From: Erythrobacter sp. CCH5-A1
Lineage (GTDB): Bacteria; Pseudomonadota; Alphaproteobacteria; Sphingomonadales; Sphingomonadaceae
Length of the DNA stretch: 51,863 bases
Assembly (NCBI RefSeq): GCF_001557115.1
Contig: NZ_LSKQ01000299.1
Span: 1-51,863 of the forward strand
Direction of reading: 5' to 3'
The position numbers and the translations under genes were made by a program. Position 1 is the stretch's first letter; each line of letters starts with the position of its first letter. This document shows positions 23,273 through 33,190 of this stretch, one piece after another. Under the pieces are notes generated by a model, which was not told the origin of the DNA, made no database searches, and worked only from the letters and a program-made list of their open reading frames with translations.

Positions 23273-24487
23273 GTGGTTTTCGTCCGTCACTTGCATCCGC
23301 GCCGCTGGCTGGCCGGCGCGCTGCTGCTCGCCGCGTCGCTCGGCGGTGCGGTGTGGGAGGGCGCGTGGGTCGCCGCCGCGCTCATTTGCGCGGCGGGCAG
23401 CGCCTTCGTGCTGGCGCAGCGCCAACACCCGGTCCCGCCGCCCTTCATCGGCCCGATGAAGCGGCGCGCTTCCGACTTCCTCGGTTTCGGCGGCGGCGTG
23501 ACCATTCTCGGCCCGGCCGGCCTGCCCGAGCCGCTGCGCGAGGATATCGCGGCGACCCTGCCCTTCCTCGATACGCTGCGCGGCCAGATCGACGGCGTGC
23601 AGCAGGACGTTGCCGACGGGGTGACGGCGGTGGTCGAACAGGTGCAGGCGGTGAGCCGCCTATCGTCCGGGCAGCGCGAGCGCATCGCCGACTCGCTCTC
23701 GGGCGTCGGCACCATGCGTGCGGCGGTCGCCGTGCCCGGCGCGATCATCGTACGGCTCAATGCGATGCTGGGCGAACGCGACCGGATGATCGCGGGCAAT
23801 TACCACGGGCTCGAGCTTCTGGCGCAGGAGTTCCACGAGCTGCGCGCCGCAGTCGACGTGATCTCGCAGGTCGCGGACAAGGCCTTCTTCCTCGCCGTCA
23901 ACGCCTCGGTCGAGGCGCACCGCCACGGCGAGGCCGGCAAGGCCTTCGGGCTGATCGCGACCGAGATGCGCGCGCTCGCCACCCAGACCGCGGAAGGCGC
24001 GCGCAATGTCGGCCAGCGGATCAACTCCTTTGCCGACCGGATGCAGACACAGATCAGCGCCGCCATGCCCGGCCGCAACGATGCGGGCACGCAGGAAGTG
24101 GCACGCCTGATGGGCGAACTCGACGCGGCGCAGGCCGAGATCGCCGCGATCAGCACGCGGCTGGGCGAGCTCATCACCGTCATGGAGGCAGGGCACGGCG
24201 ATCTGGTGCATTCGCTTTCGGACATCCTCGGGCGGTTGCAGTTCCAGGACGTGATGAAGCAGCGGCTCGGCCAGGTCGGCGATGCCCTCGGCGATCTGCG
24301 CGCGCTCGCGGCCGAGGCGGCGGGCGGCGTCGAAGGGCGCCGCAGCGTGCGCGATCTGCTCGAGGATCAGCAGCGCAGCTATGTGATGGAAAGCCAGAAG
24401 GTGGTGCACGCGGTGTTCGGAGGCGGCGGCGAGGCGCCCGCAGACCTCTCCACCGAGGCACCGCTGCGCCGGATCGAGCTGTTCTGA
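23273..24487 (+). CDS. Membrane-anchored MCP-like protein with divergent signalling tip
   Basis: The 404-residue protein starts with GTG at 23273, 20 bases after cheY. Two membrane helices lie at about 12-27 and 31-47, with almost no loop between them, so no periplasmic sensor is present. The cytoplasmic part is helical. Its MCP tip begins near 205 (FFLAVNASVEAHRHGEAGKAF, then GLIATEMRALATQTAEG) but departs from the canonical [17 protein letters not shown] consensus. Near 322 is LGRLQFQDVMKQRLGQV, a motif found at the C-terminal side of some atypical MCP-like proteins. It may be a specialised partner of the soluble receptor at 13532 rather than a normal sensor. Confidence 0.82.
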   Translation: MVFVRHLHPRRWLAGALLLAASLGGAVWEGAWVAAALICAAGSAFVLAQRQHPVPPPFIGPMKRRASDFLGFGGGVTILGPAGLPEPLREDIAATLPFLDTLRGQIDGVQQDVADGVTAVVEQVQAVSRLSSGQRERIADSLSGVGTMRAAVAVPGAIIVRLNAMLGERDRMIAGNYHGLELLAQEFHELRAAVDVISQVADKAFFLAVNASVEAHRHGEAGKAFGLIATEMRALATQTAEGARNVGQRINSFADRMQTQISAAMPGRNDAGTQEVARLMGELDAAQAEIAAISTRLGELITVMEAGHGDLVHSLSDILGRLQFQDVMKQRLGQVGDALGDLRALAAEAAGGVEGRRSVRDLLEDQQRSYVMESQKVVHAVFGGGGEAPADLSTEAPLRRIELF

Positions 24488-24512
24488 CGCCGCTGGCCTG
24501 CCCGCCTTTTTC

Positions 24513-24541
24513 TTGACTTCGCGCGCCCTCGCCCCTAGCTC
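24513..24541 (+). promoter_or_regulatory. Candidate rpoZ promoter
   Basis: TTGACT (24513-24518) is followed after 17 bases by TAGCTC (24536-24541). The first box is good, the second poor. It sits 43 bases before the rpoZ start, in the first gap after the che operon. Confidence 0.3.
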
Positions 24542-24583
24542 GCGCGCTTCCCTATTTTCGCGATTCTTGCAGAAGGCCCGCCC

Positions 24584-24928
24584 ATGGCACGCGTTACCGT
24601 TGAAGATTGCGTCGACAAGGTTCCCAACCGGTTCGACCTGGTGCTGCTTGCAGCGCAGCGTGCGCGCGAGATTTCGGGTGGGAGCGAGCTGACCATCGAT
24701 CGCGATCGCGACAAGAACCCGGTCGTGGCGCTGCGCGAGATCGCCGAAGAGACGATCACGCCCGCGGCTTTGCATGAATCGCTGGTGGTCGGCCTCCAGA
24801 AGATCCTCCCCGATGACGAGGACGAGGCCGACGAGATCGGCTCGCTCAGCCAGTCGGCCGAAGCGCTGCGGATCACCGCCTCCGCGCCCGCGCGCACCTC
24901 GTCGCTGGGCGGCGATTACGACGGCTGA
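24584..24928 (+). CDS. rpoZ: RNA polymerase omega subunit
   Basis: The 114-residue protein opens with the omega signature [20 protein letters not shown], followed by LAAQRAREI and [15 protein letters not shown], all core omega features. The acidic middle ([10 protein letters not shown]) and the Ser/Gly-rich end are typical of alphaproteobacterial omega. It helps assemble and stabilise the polymerase beta' subunit and binds ppGpp with it in many proteobacteria. Often rpoZ sits next to spoT or folK; here it is flanked by the che operon and a ParA gene, and its own promoter and terminator make it look like a single-gene unit. Confidence 0.97.
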   Translation: MARVTVEDCVDKVPNRFDLVLLAAQRAREISGGSELTIDRDRDKNPVVALREIAEETITPAALHESLVVGLQKILPDDEDEADEIGSLSQSAEALRITASAPARTSSLGGDYDG

Positions 24929-24981
24929 TCCGGCCCGGGCCGGGGGCTCCCCCTCCGGCGCCCCGCCGCAAGGTTTTGCAA

Positions 24982-25009
24982 GGGTCGGCCAAGGCCGGCC
25001 CTTTTGCTT
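24982..25009 (+). terminator. Rho-independent terminator of rpoZ
   Basis: GGGTCGGCC (24982-24990) pairs with GGCCGGCCC (24993-25001) over nine positions with one G-T wobble and a two-base loop, followed at once by TTTTGCTTT. It lies 54 bases after the rpoZ stop. Confidence 0.8.
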
Positions 25010-25129
25010 TGGCGGGGCCGGACCCGCGCGCTTGACCGCAGTTTGACTCCGCTGCGCCGATGCTTGCCATTGGCGGCGGCGGCGCTATCCCTTGTGGCTG
25101 TAATCAAACTGTAACACGAGGCGGGACGC

Positions 25130-25861
25130 ATGGCATCGATCGCGGTTTACAGCGTCAAGGGCGGGGTCGGGAAGACCACGCTCTCGGTCAATCTGGCGTG
25201 GTGTGCAAGCGCCATCTCGCGCCGCAAGACCCTGCTGTGGGATCTCGACGCGTCGAACGGATCGGGCTTCCTGCTCGGCGTCGATGCCAAGAAAAAACGC
25301 AGTGCGGACAGCATGTTCGCCGAAGGGAGCGACCCTGAGAAGCTGATCCAGCCAACGGCCTATGGCGGGCTCGACCTGCTGCCTGCCGACGAGAGCATCC
25401 GCGCATTGGACCGCCAGCTCGACCGGCTGGGCAAGAAGAAGCGGCTCGCCAAGCTGACCGAAACGCTGGGCAAGAATTATGACCGGATCATCTTCGATTG
25501 TCCTCCGGTGCTCAACGAGCTTTCCGCGCAGGTGATCCGCGCGGCGGACCTCGTCATCGTCCCGCTGCCGCCTTCCCCCCTGTCCGCCCGCGCCTTCGAG
25601 GTGGTGGTCGAGGAAGTGCGCGGGATCGGCAAGGGGCACCCGCCGATCCTGCCGGTGCTCTCGATGCTGGACCTGCGCCGCTCGCTCCACAAGGCGGCGC
25701 GCGAGACGAACCCGACCTGGCCCGCGATCCCGCTGGCGAGCGCGGTCGAGCAATGCGCGAGCCTGCGCCAGCCGGTCGGCGCCTTCGCCCCGCGCTCGCC
25801 CGCGGCGCGCGCCATCGCGCAGCTGTGGACCGCGATCGAGCGGAAGCTCGCCAGCAAGTAG
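25130..25861 (+). CDS. ParA/MinD-type ATPase, first paralogue
   Basis: The 243-residue protein has the deviant Walker A motif YSVKGGVGKTT with signature Lys10 and Lys15, the switch-I block LLWDLDAS and the Walker B-type strand IIFDCPPVLNELSAQV. ParA ATPases dimerise with ATP, bind DNA or membrane and position plasmids, chromosomes, or chemoreceptor and carboxysome cargo. No ParB gene is adjacent, which argues against a chromosome-partition role. The sequence matches the protein at 27128 closely along its whole length, including LVIVPLPPSPLSARAF, so the two are local duplicates. It starts 200 bases after rpoZ and 640 bases after the MCP-like gene. Confidence 0.9.
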   Translation: MASIAVYSVKGGVGKTTLSVNLAWCASAISRRKTLLWDLDASNGSGFLLGVDAKKKRSADSMFAEGSDPEKLIQPTAYGGLDLLPADESIRALDRQLDRLGKKKRLAKLTETLGKNYDRIIFDCPPVLNELSAQVIRAADLVIVPLPPSPLSARAFEVVVEEVRGIGKGHPPILPVLSMLDLRRSLHKAARETNPTWPAIPLASAVEQCASLRQPVGAFAPRSPAARAIAQLWTAIERKLASK

Positions 25862-25958
25862 GTCACTCAAGCCCGCAAGCACAGGGCACGGGGCAAATAG
25901 CCGCTTCCGCGCCCGCGCGCTTTGCGCCTATATGCCCTGACAGGCAGGGGCGTTGGGC

Positions 25959-27023
25959 ATGAGCGATTTCGGCGAGGGGATTGGGACGGCGATCGAGGGC
26001 GGGCTGCTCGGCCGCACCGTCGATCACGCCCATGCCGATGGCGCGCATCAAGCCGCAGGGCCGGTCGTCTGCGCCAATTGCCAGACCGTGTTCTCCGGCA
26101 ATTTCTGCCCCGAATGCGGCCAGAAGGCCCACATCCACCGCAGCCTTGCCGCGATCGGACACGACATCATGCACGGGGTGCTGCATCTTGACGGCAAGCT
26201 GTGGGAGACGCTTCCGTTGCTGGTGCTCAAGCCCGGCGAGCTGACCCGGCGCTACATCGCGGGCGAGCGGGCGAAGTTCGTCAGCCCGATGGCGATGTTC
26301 CTGTTCACCGTCTTCGCGATGTTCGCGGTGTTCCAGATGGTCGGCATCTCGGCGCCGACCGACCTGACCGAGGGCTTGGTCGACGGGGCGACCAACAGCG
26401 GCTCGGTGGTCCGGACCCAGATCCAGAAGCAGATCACCGAACTCCAGAAGGAACGCGACCGCTTGCCCAAAGGCGATCCGCGGCGCGGCCGGATCGACAA
26501 CGAGCTGACCGGGCTCACCAAGGTGCTCGACGCCCAGCCCCGCAGCGCGGTGGAAATCGACACCAGCGATATGGGTTTCTCCGCCACGGGGATCGAGTTC
26601 CTCGACGAGGGCATCATCAAGAAGTGGAAGAAGAACCCCAGCCTGATGCTCTACAAGCTGCAATCGAACGGCTACAAGTTCAGCTGGCTGCTGATCCCGC
26701 TGTCATTGCCGTTCCTGTGGCTGATGTTCGCGTGGCGACGGCAATACAAGTCCTATGACCACGCGATCTTCATCACCTATTCGCTCAGTTTCATGTCGCT
26801 GCTGTTCATCGTGATGTCGATCCTCAGCACTGTCGAGGGTGGCGGCGATTGGGCCGCGCTGCTGTTCATCATCGCGGCGCCGTTGCACCTCTACAAGCAG
26901 CTGCGCCATGCCTATGGGCTCAGCCGCTTCTCGGCCTTCTGGCGGTGGTGCGTGCTGCTGCTGTGCACCCAGACCGTGCTGATCCTGTTCCTGCAGGTGC
27001 TGCTGCTGATCGGCGCCTTCTGA
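25959..27023 (+). CDS. DUF3667-type zinc-ribbon membrane protein
   Basis: The 354-residue protein starts at the ATG at 25959 with CAGGGG upstream; a TTG two codons earlier is less likely. An N-terminal zinc ribbon is formed by Cys38, Cys41, Cys50 and Cys53 (CANC...CPEC). It is followed by a conserved-looking block (HDIMHGVLHLDGKLWETLPLL, KPGELTRRYIAGERAKFVSP) that I associate with DUF3667. One membrane helix follows near 113-130, then a charged coiled-coil-like segment (about 150-190). Four or so further helices lie from about 240 to the end. The function is unknown. Its position between two ParA paralogues is unusual and suggests it is a membrane partner of them. Confidence 0.8.
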   Translation: MSDFGEGIGTAIEGGLLGRTVDHAHADGAHQAAGPVVCANCQTVFSGNFCPECGQKAHIHRSLAAIGHDIMHGVLHLDGKLWETLPLLVLKPGELTRRYIAGERAKFVSPMAMFLFTVFAMFAVFQMVGISAPTDLTEGLVDGATNSGSVVRTQIQKQITELQKERDRLPKGDPRRGRIDNELTGLTKVLDAQPRSAVEIDTSDMGFSATGIEFLDEGIIKKWKKNPSLMLYKLQSNGYKFSWLLIPLSLPFLWLMFAWRRQYKSYDHAIFITYSLSFMSLLFIVMSILSTVEGGGDWAALLFIIAAPLHLYKQLRHAYGLSRFSAFWRWCVLLLCTQTVLILFLQVLLLIGAF

Positions 27024-27127
27024 CCGCGTTCACCGGCGCGGCGCGGCCTGTCCCGTCCCGGGAACACCTTGCCGAGGTCCTTGCCGGTAAGCTAACTTCG
27101 GCGCAGGAGCACACGCAGGAGTGCGTG

Positions 27128-27886
27128 ATGGCGGTCATAGCGGTCTACAGCGCGAAAGGCGGCGTCGGAAAGACGACGATTGCCACCAATCTTGCCTGGT
27201 GCAGCGCGCAGAACCCGGCGCGGCGCACGCTGCTGTGGGACCTCGATCCCTCCGACGGCGCGGGCTTTATGTTCGCGCTCGACACGCCCCGCAAGCGTCA
27301 GGCGCGCAGCCTCTTTGCGGGCGACATTCCGGCCCACACGCTGATCTGCCCGAGCAATTACGCCGGGCTCGACCTGCTGCCCGCCGACATCAGCCTGCGC
27401 GAACTGGACACGATGCTGATGCGGATGGGGCAGCGGAACCGGCTGGCGACGCTCTGCCAGCAGGTCGAGCGCAACTACGGCCGGCTGATCCTCGATTGCC
27501 CGCCGGTGCTCAACGAGCTCTCCGCGCAGGTCATGCGCGCCGCGACGCTGGTGATCGTGCCGCTGCCGCCCTCGCCGCTGTCGGCCCGGGCCTTCGCGTT
27601 CGTGGCCGAGGAAATCCGCCGCAACACCAGGCGCGCGCCGCCGATCCTGCCGGTGCTCTCGATGATCGACCGGCGCCGCTCGCTCCACCTCGAGGCGCTG
27701 GAGGCCAACCCGGCGTGGCCGGCGATCCCGATGGTCAGCGCAGTGGAGCAATGCGCCGTGCACCGCCGGCCGGTGGGCGACTTCGCGCCGCGCTCGCCGG
27801 CGGCTCTCGCCTTCACGCGGCTGTGGGAAGGGATCGAGCGCAAGCTGGCGCAGCTTGCCGCCAAGGCGTCAGCGCAGCCGGCCTGA
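27128..27886 (+). CDS. ParA/MinD-type ATPase, second paralogue
   Basis: The 252-residue protein starts at the ATG at 27128, seven bases after CAGGAG. The open frame that continues upstream lies inside the DUF3667 gene and is discarded. It has YSAKGGVGKTT (Lys10, Lys15), LLWDLDPSDGAG and LILDCPPVLNELSAQV, as in the ParA at 25130. The two proteins share almost the whole C-terminal half pattern, including PAIPMVSAVEQCA and PVGDFAPRSPAA. The main differences lie between residues 45 and 100. Duplicated ATPases could form a heterodimer or serve different cargoes. The gene ends one base before the convergent small secreted protein. Confidence 0.9.
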   Translation: MAVIAVYSAKGGVGKTTIATNLAWCSAQNPARRTLLWDLDPSDGAGFMFALDTPRKRQARSLFAGDIPAHTLICPSNYAGLDLLPADISLRELDTMLMRMGQRNRLATLCQQVERNYGRLILDCPPVLNELSAQVMRAATLVIVPLPPSPLSARAFAFVAEEIRRNTRRAPPILPVLSMIDRRRSLHLEALEANPAWPAIPMVSAVEQCAVHRRPVGDFAPRSPAALAFTRLWEGIERKLAQLAAKASAQPA

Positions 27887-28303
27887 TCAGCGGCAGGGGA
27901 AGCGGTAGGCGAGGAAGCGTATCATGACCTGCTCCAGGCCATCACCGTATTCGCTTGGCGGACGGGTGTAGATCCAGCTTCCGATCTCGCCCGAAGTGAT
28001 TTCGACCGTGCCCGGCGGCGGCAGGCAGGTGGTGCCGGCCGGCTGACCGGCGGTGGCGGAAGCAGCGGTCTGGGCATCGACTGCAGCGCGCGCCGCCCGC
28101 AAGGCCGCGACCACATCGCGTTGCAAGCCATCGAGCGCGGCAGTGCGTTCGGGCGAGGGCGCGAGCCGCCCCACCTCCTGGTCGCGGGCAATCCACGCGC
28201 CGAGCGTCACAGGTGCGGGCGATGCGGCAGGCTGCGCCGCGAGCGGTGCGGCTAGCGATATGAGTGCAGCGGCAGTGGCAAGTGAACGAAATGTAGCGAT
28301 CAT
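27887..28303 (-). CDS. Small secreted protein of unknown function
   Basis: The 138-residue protein has a clear signal peptide (1-23, cut after PLAAQ). The mature part begins with a Pro/Ala-rich stretch and an amphipathic helix (about 50-72). It ends with a compact region that has two cysteines, Cys93 and the penultimate Cys137, which could form a disulfide. I recognise no family. It lies 130 bases downstream of the ftsH stop on the same strand, beyond that gene's terminator, and convergent with the second ParA gene. Confidence 0.65.
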   Translation of the reverse strand: MIATFRSLATAAALISLAAPLAAQPAASPAPVTLGAWIARDQEVGRLAPSPERTAALDGLQRDVVAALRAARAAVDAQTAASATAGQPAGTTCLPPPGTVEITSGEIGSWIYTRPPSEYGDGLEQVMIRFLAYRFPCR

Positions 28304-28361
28304 GTGTGGTCTCCGCAGGTTGAGCTGACGCCGAACAGCTTAACGGGCACTGAAATCGCCT

Positions 28362-28394
28362 GAAAAATGGGCGCCCGGATCGCTCCGGACGCCC
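28362..28394 (-). terminator. Terminator of ftsH
   Basis: On the leftward strand, GGGCG-x-CCGG pairs with CCGG-x-CGCCC around a six-base loop (28369-28394), followed by ATTTTT (28363-28368). It sits 39 bases after the ftsH stop codon. Confidence 0.75.
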
Positions 28395-28432
28395 TTCTGT
28401 TGATCGGGTGGTGAAAGCCTCGGGCGCGCGTC

Positions 28433-30400
<1,968 letters not shown>

Positions 30401-30429
30401 GCTTGCGGAGTCCTTTCGTCAGCCTCGCA

Positions 30430-30457
30430 ATGTAGGAGCCCCTCGGTGAATGGCAAG
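30430..30457 (-). promoter_or_regulatory. Candidate heat-shock (RpoH) promoter of ftsH
   Basis: Read leftward, CTTGCC (30457-30452) is followed after 16 bases by CTACAT (30435-30430). This resembles the alphaproteobacterial RpoH pattern of CTTG and a C-rich TATAT box. It ends 30 bases before the ftsH start. RpoH control of ftsH is known in many proteobacteria, but the match here is partial. Confidence 0.4.
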
Positions 30458-30508
30458 ATAATGCGCGGCCGCGCGGGTGATGCTAATTTTCGAACACGGC
30501 GATGCAAA

Positions 30509-31171
30509 TCATCGATCTTGCGGCGCGGCATAGGCGGCGAGGAACACATCGACCGCGCCCGCAATCCGCCGGTCGCGCTCTGCTGCGCTGACACTGGCGC
30601 CGAAGCGGCGTTCCAGATCGCCCATGCCCTTGCACATCGACACGAATTGTTCGGCGGCGAGCATGGGATCGGGGATCGCCAGCTCTCCAAGCGTGCAGGC
30701 ATGCGCCAGCCATGCGCCAAATCCCTGTTTCATGCGCCACGGGCCGGCTTCGAGAAAGGCGAGGCCGATGGCGGGCTCGGTCTCGGTCTCGGCGGCAATG
30801 CGGCGTTCGAACTGGATCATTTCCGGGCGCGACAGGAAGGCGAAGATCGCCTCGCCGATCGCGGTCAGTCGCTCGCGGATCGTGCCCTGCGGCATGGCCT
30901 CGAGCGAAAAATGGCCGCGCATTTTCTCGCATTCGCACTCGACCGCAGCGGCGAACAGCGCGCGCTTGTCGCCGAATTGGTTGTAGATCGTGACCTTGGA
31001 AACGCCCGCGTCGGCCGCGATCTGCTCGATCGCCGAGGCGGCATAGCCGTGGTGGAAGAAATGGTGCGCAGCCGTGTCAACGATGGCCGCGCGCTTGGCG
31101 GCATCGAGCGGGCGACCGGCTTTCCGGCCGACAGGTTTTTTTTCAGGACCGGTTGAATGCCCGATTGACAA
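30509..31171 (-). CDS. TetR-family repressor of the divergent ABC exporter
   Basis: The 220-residue protein has an N-terminal helix-turn-helix at about 46-66 (IEQIAADAGVSKVTIYNQFG) and an all-helical ligand-binding part, as in TetR/AcrR regulators. A basic leader of about 20 residues precedes the DNA-binding domain. The only usable start is TTG at 31171: an in-frame stop lies six codons upstream and no ATG or GTG occurs before the domain. The start touches the promoter and operator region at 31165-31207. Autoregulation and repression of the export operon at 31266 are therefore likely. The inducing ligand is probably a compound the exporter carries. Confidence 0.88.
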   Translation of the reverse strand: MSIGHSTGPEKKPVGRKAGRPLDAAKRAAIVDTAAHHFFHHGYAASAIEQIAADAGVSKVTIYNQFGDKRALFAAAVECECEKMRGHFSLEAMPQGTIRERLTAIGEAIFAFLSRPEMIQFERRIAAETETEPAIGLAFLEAGPWRMKQGFGAWLAHACTLGELAIPDPMLAAEQFVSMCKGMGDLERRFGASVSAAERDRRIAGAVDVFLAAYAAPQDR

Positions 31172-31207
31172 AGTGAACGGCTCCGTTCAGTTAAACGCGA
31201 CCGTTCA
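31165..31207 (+). promoter_or_regulatory. Promoter with two TetR-type operator palindromes
   Basis: TTGACA (31165-31170) is a perfect -35 box for the rightward ABC operon; a -10 box is not clear (GTTAAA at 31190 would give a long 19-base spacer). TGAACGGCTCCGTTCA (31174-31189) is a perfect 7-2-7 palindrome. A second, imperfect copy, TAAACGCGACCGTTCA (31192-31207), lies 18 bases further, so two repressor dimers could bind side by side. The -35 box overlaps the TTG start codon of the TetR gene on the other strand. Confidence 0.7.
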
Positions 31208-31265
31208 ATAATGCGCTGAGTCTCTCCCTCACGCAACCCCACCTTGTGATAAAGGTTCCGCCCAA

Positions 31266-32402
31266 GTGCTTTGGATCGCCATCAGGATGCTCACCGGGGA
31301 CGCCCAGAAATTCTATGGGCTGCTGTTCGGTATCGGCTTTTCCACTCTGCTCATCACCCAGCAGATGACGATCTTCGTCAATCTCGTCGAACGCGGGGCG
31401 AGCGGGGTCTACAACGCGCCCGAAGCGCAGGTGTGGGTGATGGACCCGGTCAGCCGCACCACCGATGTCAGCTACGCCATGCCGGGCACCGCGCTCGACA
31501 AGGTGCGCTCGATCCCCGGGGTCGAATGGGCCGTGCCGCACCTGCGCGCGCAGGCGAACGTGCGGACCAAGGACGGCGACCTTGAAGGCGTGGCGGTGAT
31601 CGGCGTCGACGACGCGACCCTGATCGGCCTGCCCAAGCGCATGGCCAACGCCGACAAGAACGTGCTGTTCGCCCCCGATACCGTGGTGATCGACGATGTC
31701 GGCGTCACCCGCCTGTTCTCGAACGGCGCCAGCCCGCTGGGCGAACGGCTTGAACTTAACGACCAGCGCGCGGTGATCCGGGGTATTTCTGACGCGATCC
31801 CGTCCTTCACCAGCACCGTGGTGCTCTACACCCGCTATTCCAACGCGCTCAACTTCGTCCCCGGCACCCGCAACCGCCTGAGCTTCGTGCTGGTCGGCAT
31901 CGCGCCGGGCGAAACTGCCGAGGGCGTCGCCGCGCGGATCGAGAAGGAGACCGGGCTGAAGGCCGAAACCCGCGCCGAATTCGCCCGCGCCGGCGTCAAC
32001 TTCATTATCGAGAACACGGGCATCCCGGTCAACTTCGGGATCACCGTGTTCCTGGGCTTCGTGGTCGGCGTCGCCATCGTCGGCCTCACCTTCAGCCTGT
32101 TCCTGCGCGACAACATCAAGCAGTTCGGCGCCTTGAAGGCGATCGGGGTCACCAACGCCAAGATCATGCAGATGGTCGGCGTGCAAGCGGGCCTTGTCGG
32201 GATGATCGGCTACGGCCTCGGCGTGATCGGCACGGTCGCCTTTATCCGCGGCTTCGGGGCGAACCCCTTCTTCAAGGGGTTCTACATCCCGTGGCAGATC
32301 CCGCTGATCAGCCTCGCGGCGGTGGTGGTGATCCTCGCGCTGACGGGCTTCGTCGCGATCCGCTCGGTGCTCAGGACCGAACCTGCGGCGGTGTTCCGGT
32401 GA
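31266..32402 (+). CDS. ABC exporter permease (MacB/DevC-type, FtsX fold)
   Basis: The 378-residue protein starts with GTG at 31266. It has one N-terminal membrane helix (about 17-38) and a large extracytoplasmic domain of about 230 residues. Three C-terminal helices follow (about 260-282, 310-335 and 340-365), the FtsX/MacB permease topology. The block GALKAIGVTNAKIMQMV before the second helix is the typical coupling segment that contacts the ATPase. It is the first gene of a four-gene operon with the ATPase, a membrane-fusion protein and an outer-membrane channel, so the complex probably exports a hydrophobic compound, lipid or peptide directly out of the cell. Confidence 0.9.
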   Translation: MLWIAIRMLTGDAQKFYGLLFGIGFSTLLITQQMTIFVNLVERGASGVYNAPEAQVWVMDPVSRTTDVSYAMPGTALDKVRSIPGVEWAVPHLRAQANVRTKDGDLEGVAVIGVDDATLIGLPKRMANADKNVLFAPDTVVIDDVGVTRLFSNGASPLGERLELNDQRAVIRGISDAIPSFTSTVVLYTRYSNALNFVPGTRNRLSFVLVGIAPGETAEGVAARIEKETGLKAETRAEFARAGVNFIIENTGIPVNFGITVFLGFVVGVAIVGLTFSLFLRDNIKQFGALKAIGVTNAKIMQMVGVQAGLVGMIGYGLGVIGTVAFIRGFGANPFFKGFYIPWQIPLISLAAVVVILALTGFVAIRSVLRTEPAAVFR

Positions 32403-32416
32403 GCGAGGGCCCGATT

Positions 32417-33148
32417 ATGGACACGACAACCATCGGCGGTTGCGCCCCCGAGGCAGCGATCTGCGCGCGCGGCATCACCCGCGACTTCGAGGCCGGGCAG
32501 ACCACCATCCGCGTGCTGCACGGGATCGACACCGACATCCAGCCGGGCGAGCTCACCTACGTCGTGGGCGAGAGCGGCTCGGGCAAGACCACGCTCATCT
32601 CGATCATGTGCGGCATCCTCTACCCCACCGAGGGCGAGGTGCGCGTGTTCGGCACCGACATCTACAAGCTGACCGATACCGAGCTGGTGAAGTTCCGGCT
32701 CAAGAACATCGGCTTCATCTTCCAGCAGTACAACCTCATCCCCTCGATCGACGCTGCCGCCAACGCCGCGGTGCCGCTGATCGCGCAGGGCGTGCCGATC
32801 AAGGAGGCGCGCGAGCGGGCCAAGGTGCTGCTCGACAAGCTCAACATCGGCAACCAGGCCGACAAGCTGCCACGCCAGCTTTCGGGCGGGCAGCAGCAGC
32901 GCGTCGCCATCGCCCGCGCGCTGGTGCACGAGCCGCGCCTCGTCGTCTGCGACGAGCCGACCGCCGCATTGGACGCGCGCTCGGGCCGCCGCGTCATGGA
33001 CCTGCTGCGCGAAGTCGCCGTCGCCCCCGACCGCGCCTGCATCATCGTCACCCACGACAACCGCATCTTCGATCTCGCCGACCGGATCATCGTGCTCGAA
33101 GACGGGCGCATCACCCATGACGGCACCGAGATGCCCGATGACCACTGA
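32417..33148 (+). CDS. ABC exporter ATPase
   Basis: The start is the ATG at 32417, seven bases after GAGGG. A GTG at 32399 overlapping the permease stop is an alternative. The 243-residue protein has Walker A at 51-59 (GESGSGKTT), a Q loop (FIFQQYNLIPS), the signature LSGGQQQR at 155-162 and Walker B with catalytic Glu180 (LVVCDEPTAALD). The H-loop His is in IIVTHDNR. The sequence belongs to the MacB/LolD/DevA group that powers FtsX-type permeases. It pairs with the upstream permease. Confidence 0.96.
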   Translation: MDTTTIGGCAPEAAICARGITRDFEAGQTTIRVLHGIDTDIQPGELTYVVGESGSGKTTLISIMCGILYPTEGEVRVFGTDIYKLTDTELVKFRLKNIGFIFQQYNLIPSIDAAANAAVPLIAQGVPIKEARERAKVLLDKLNIGNQADKLPRQLSGGQQQRVAIARALVHEPRLVVCDEPTAALDARSGRRVMDLLREVAVAPDRACIIVTHDNRIFDLADRIIVLEDGRITHDGTEMPDDH

Positions 33149-33190
33149 TACCCCCTCCCCTCTCTCCCAACAGAACCCGCCGAGGACGCC

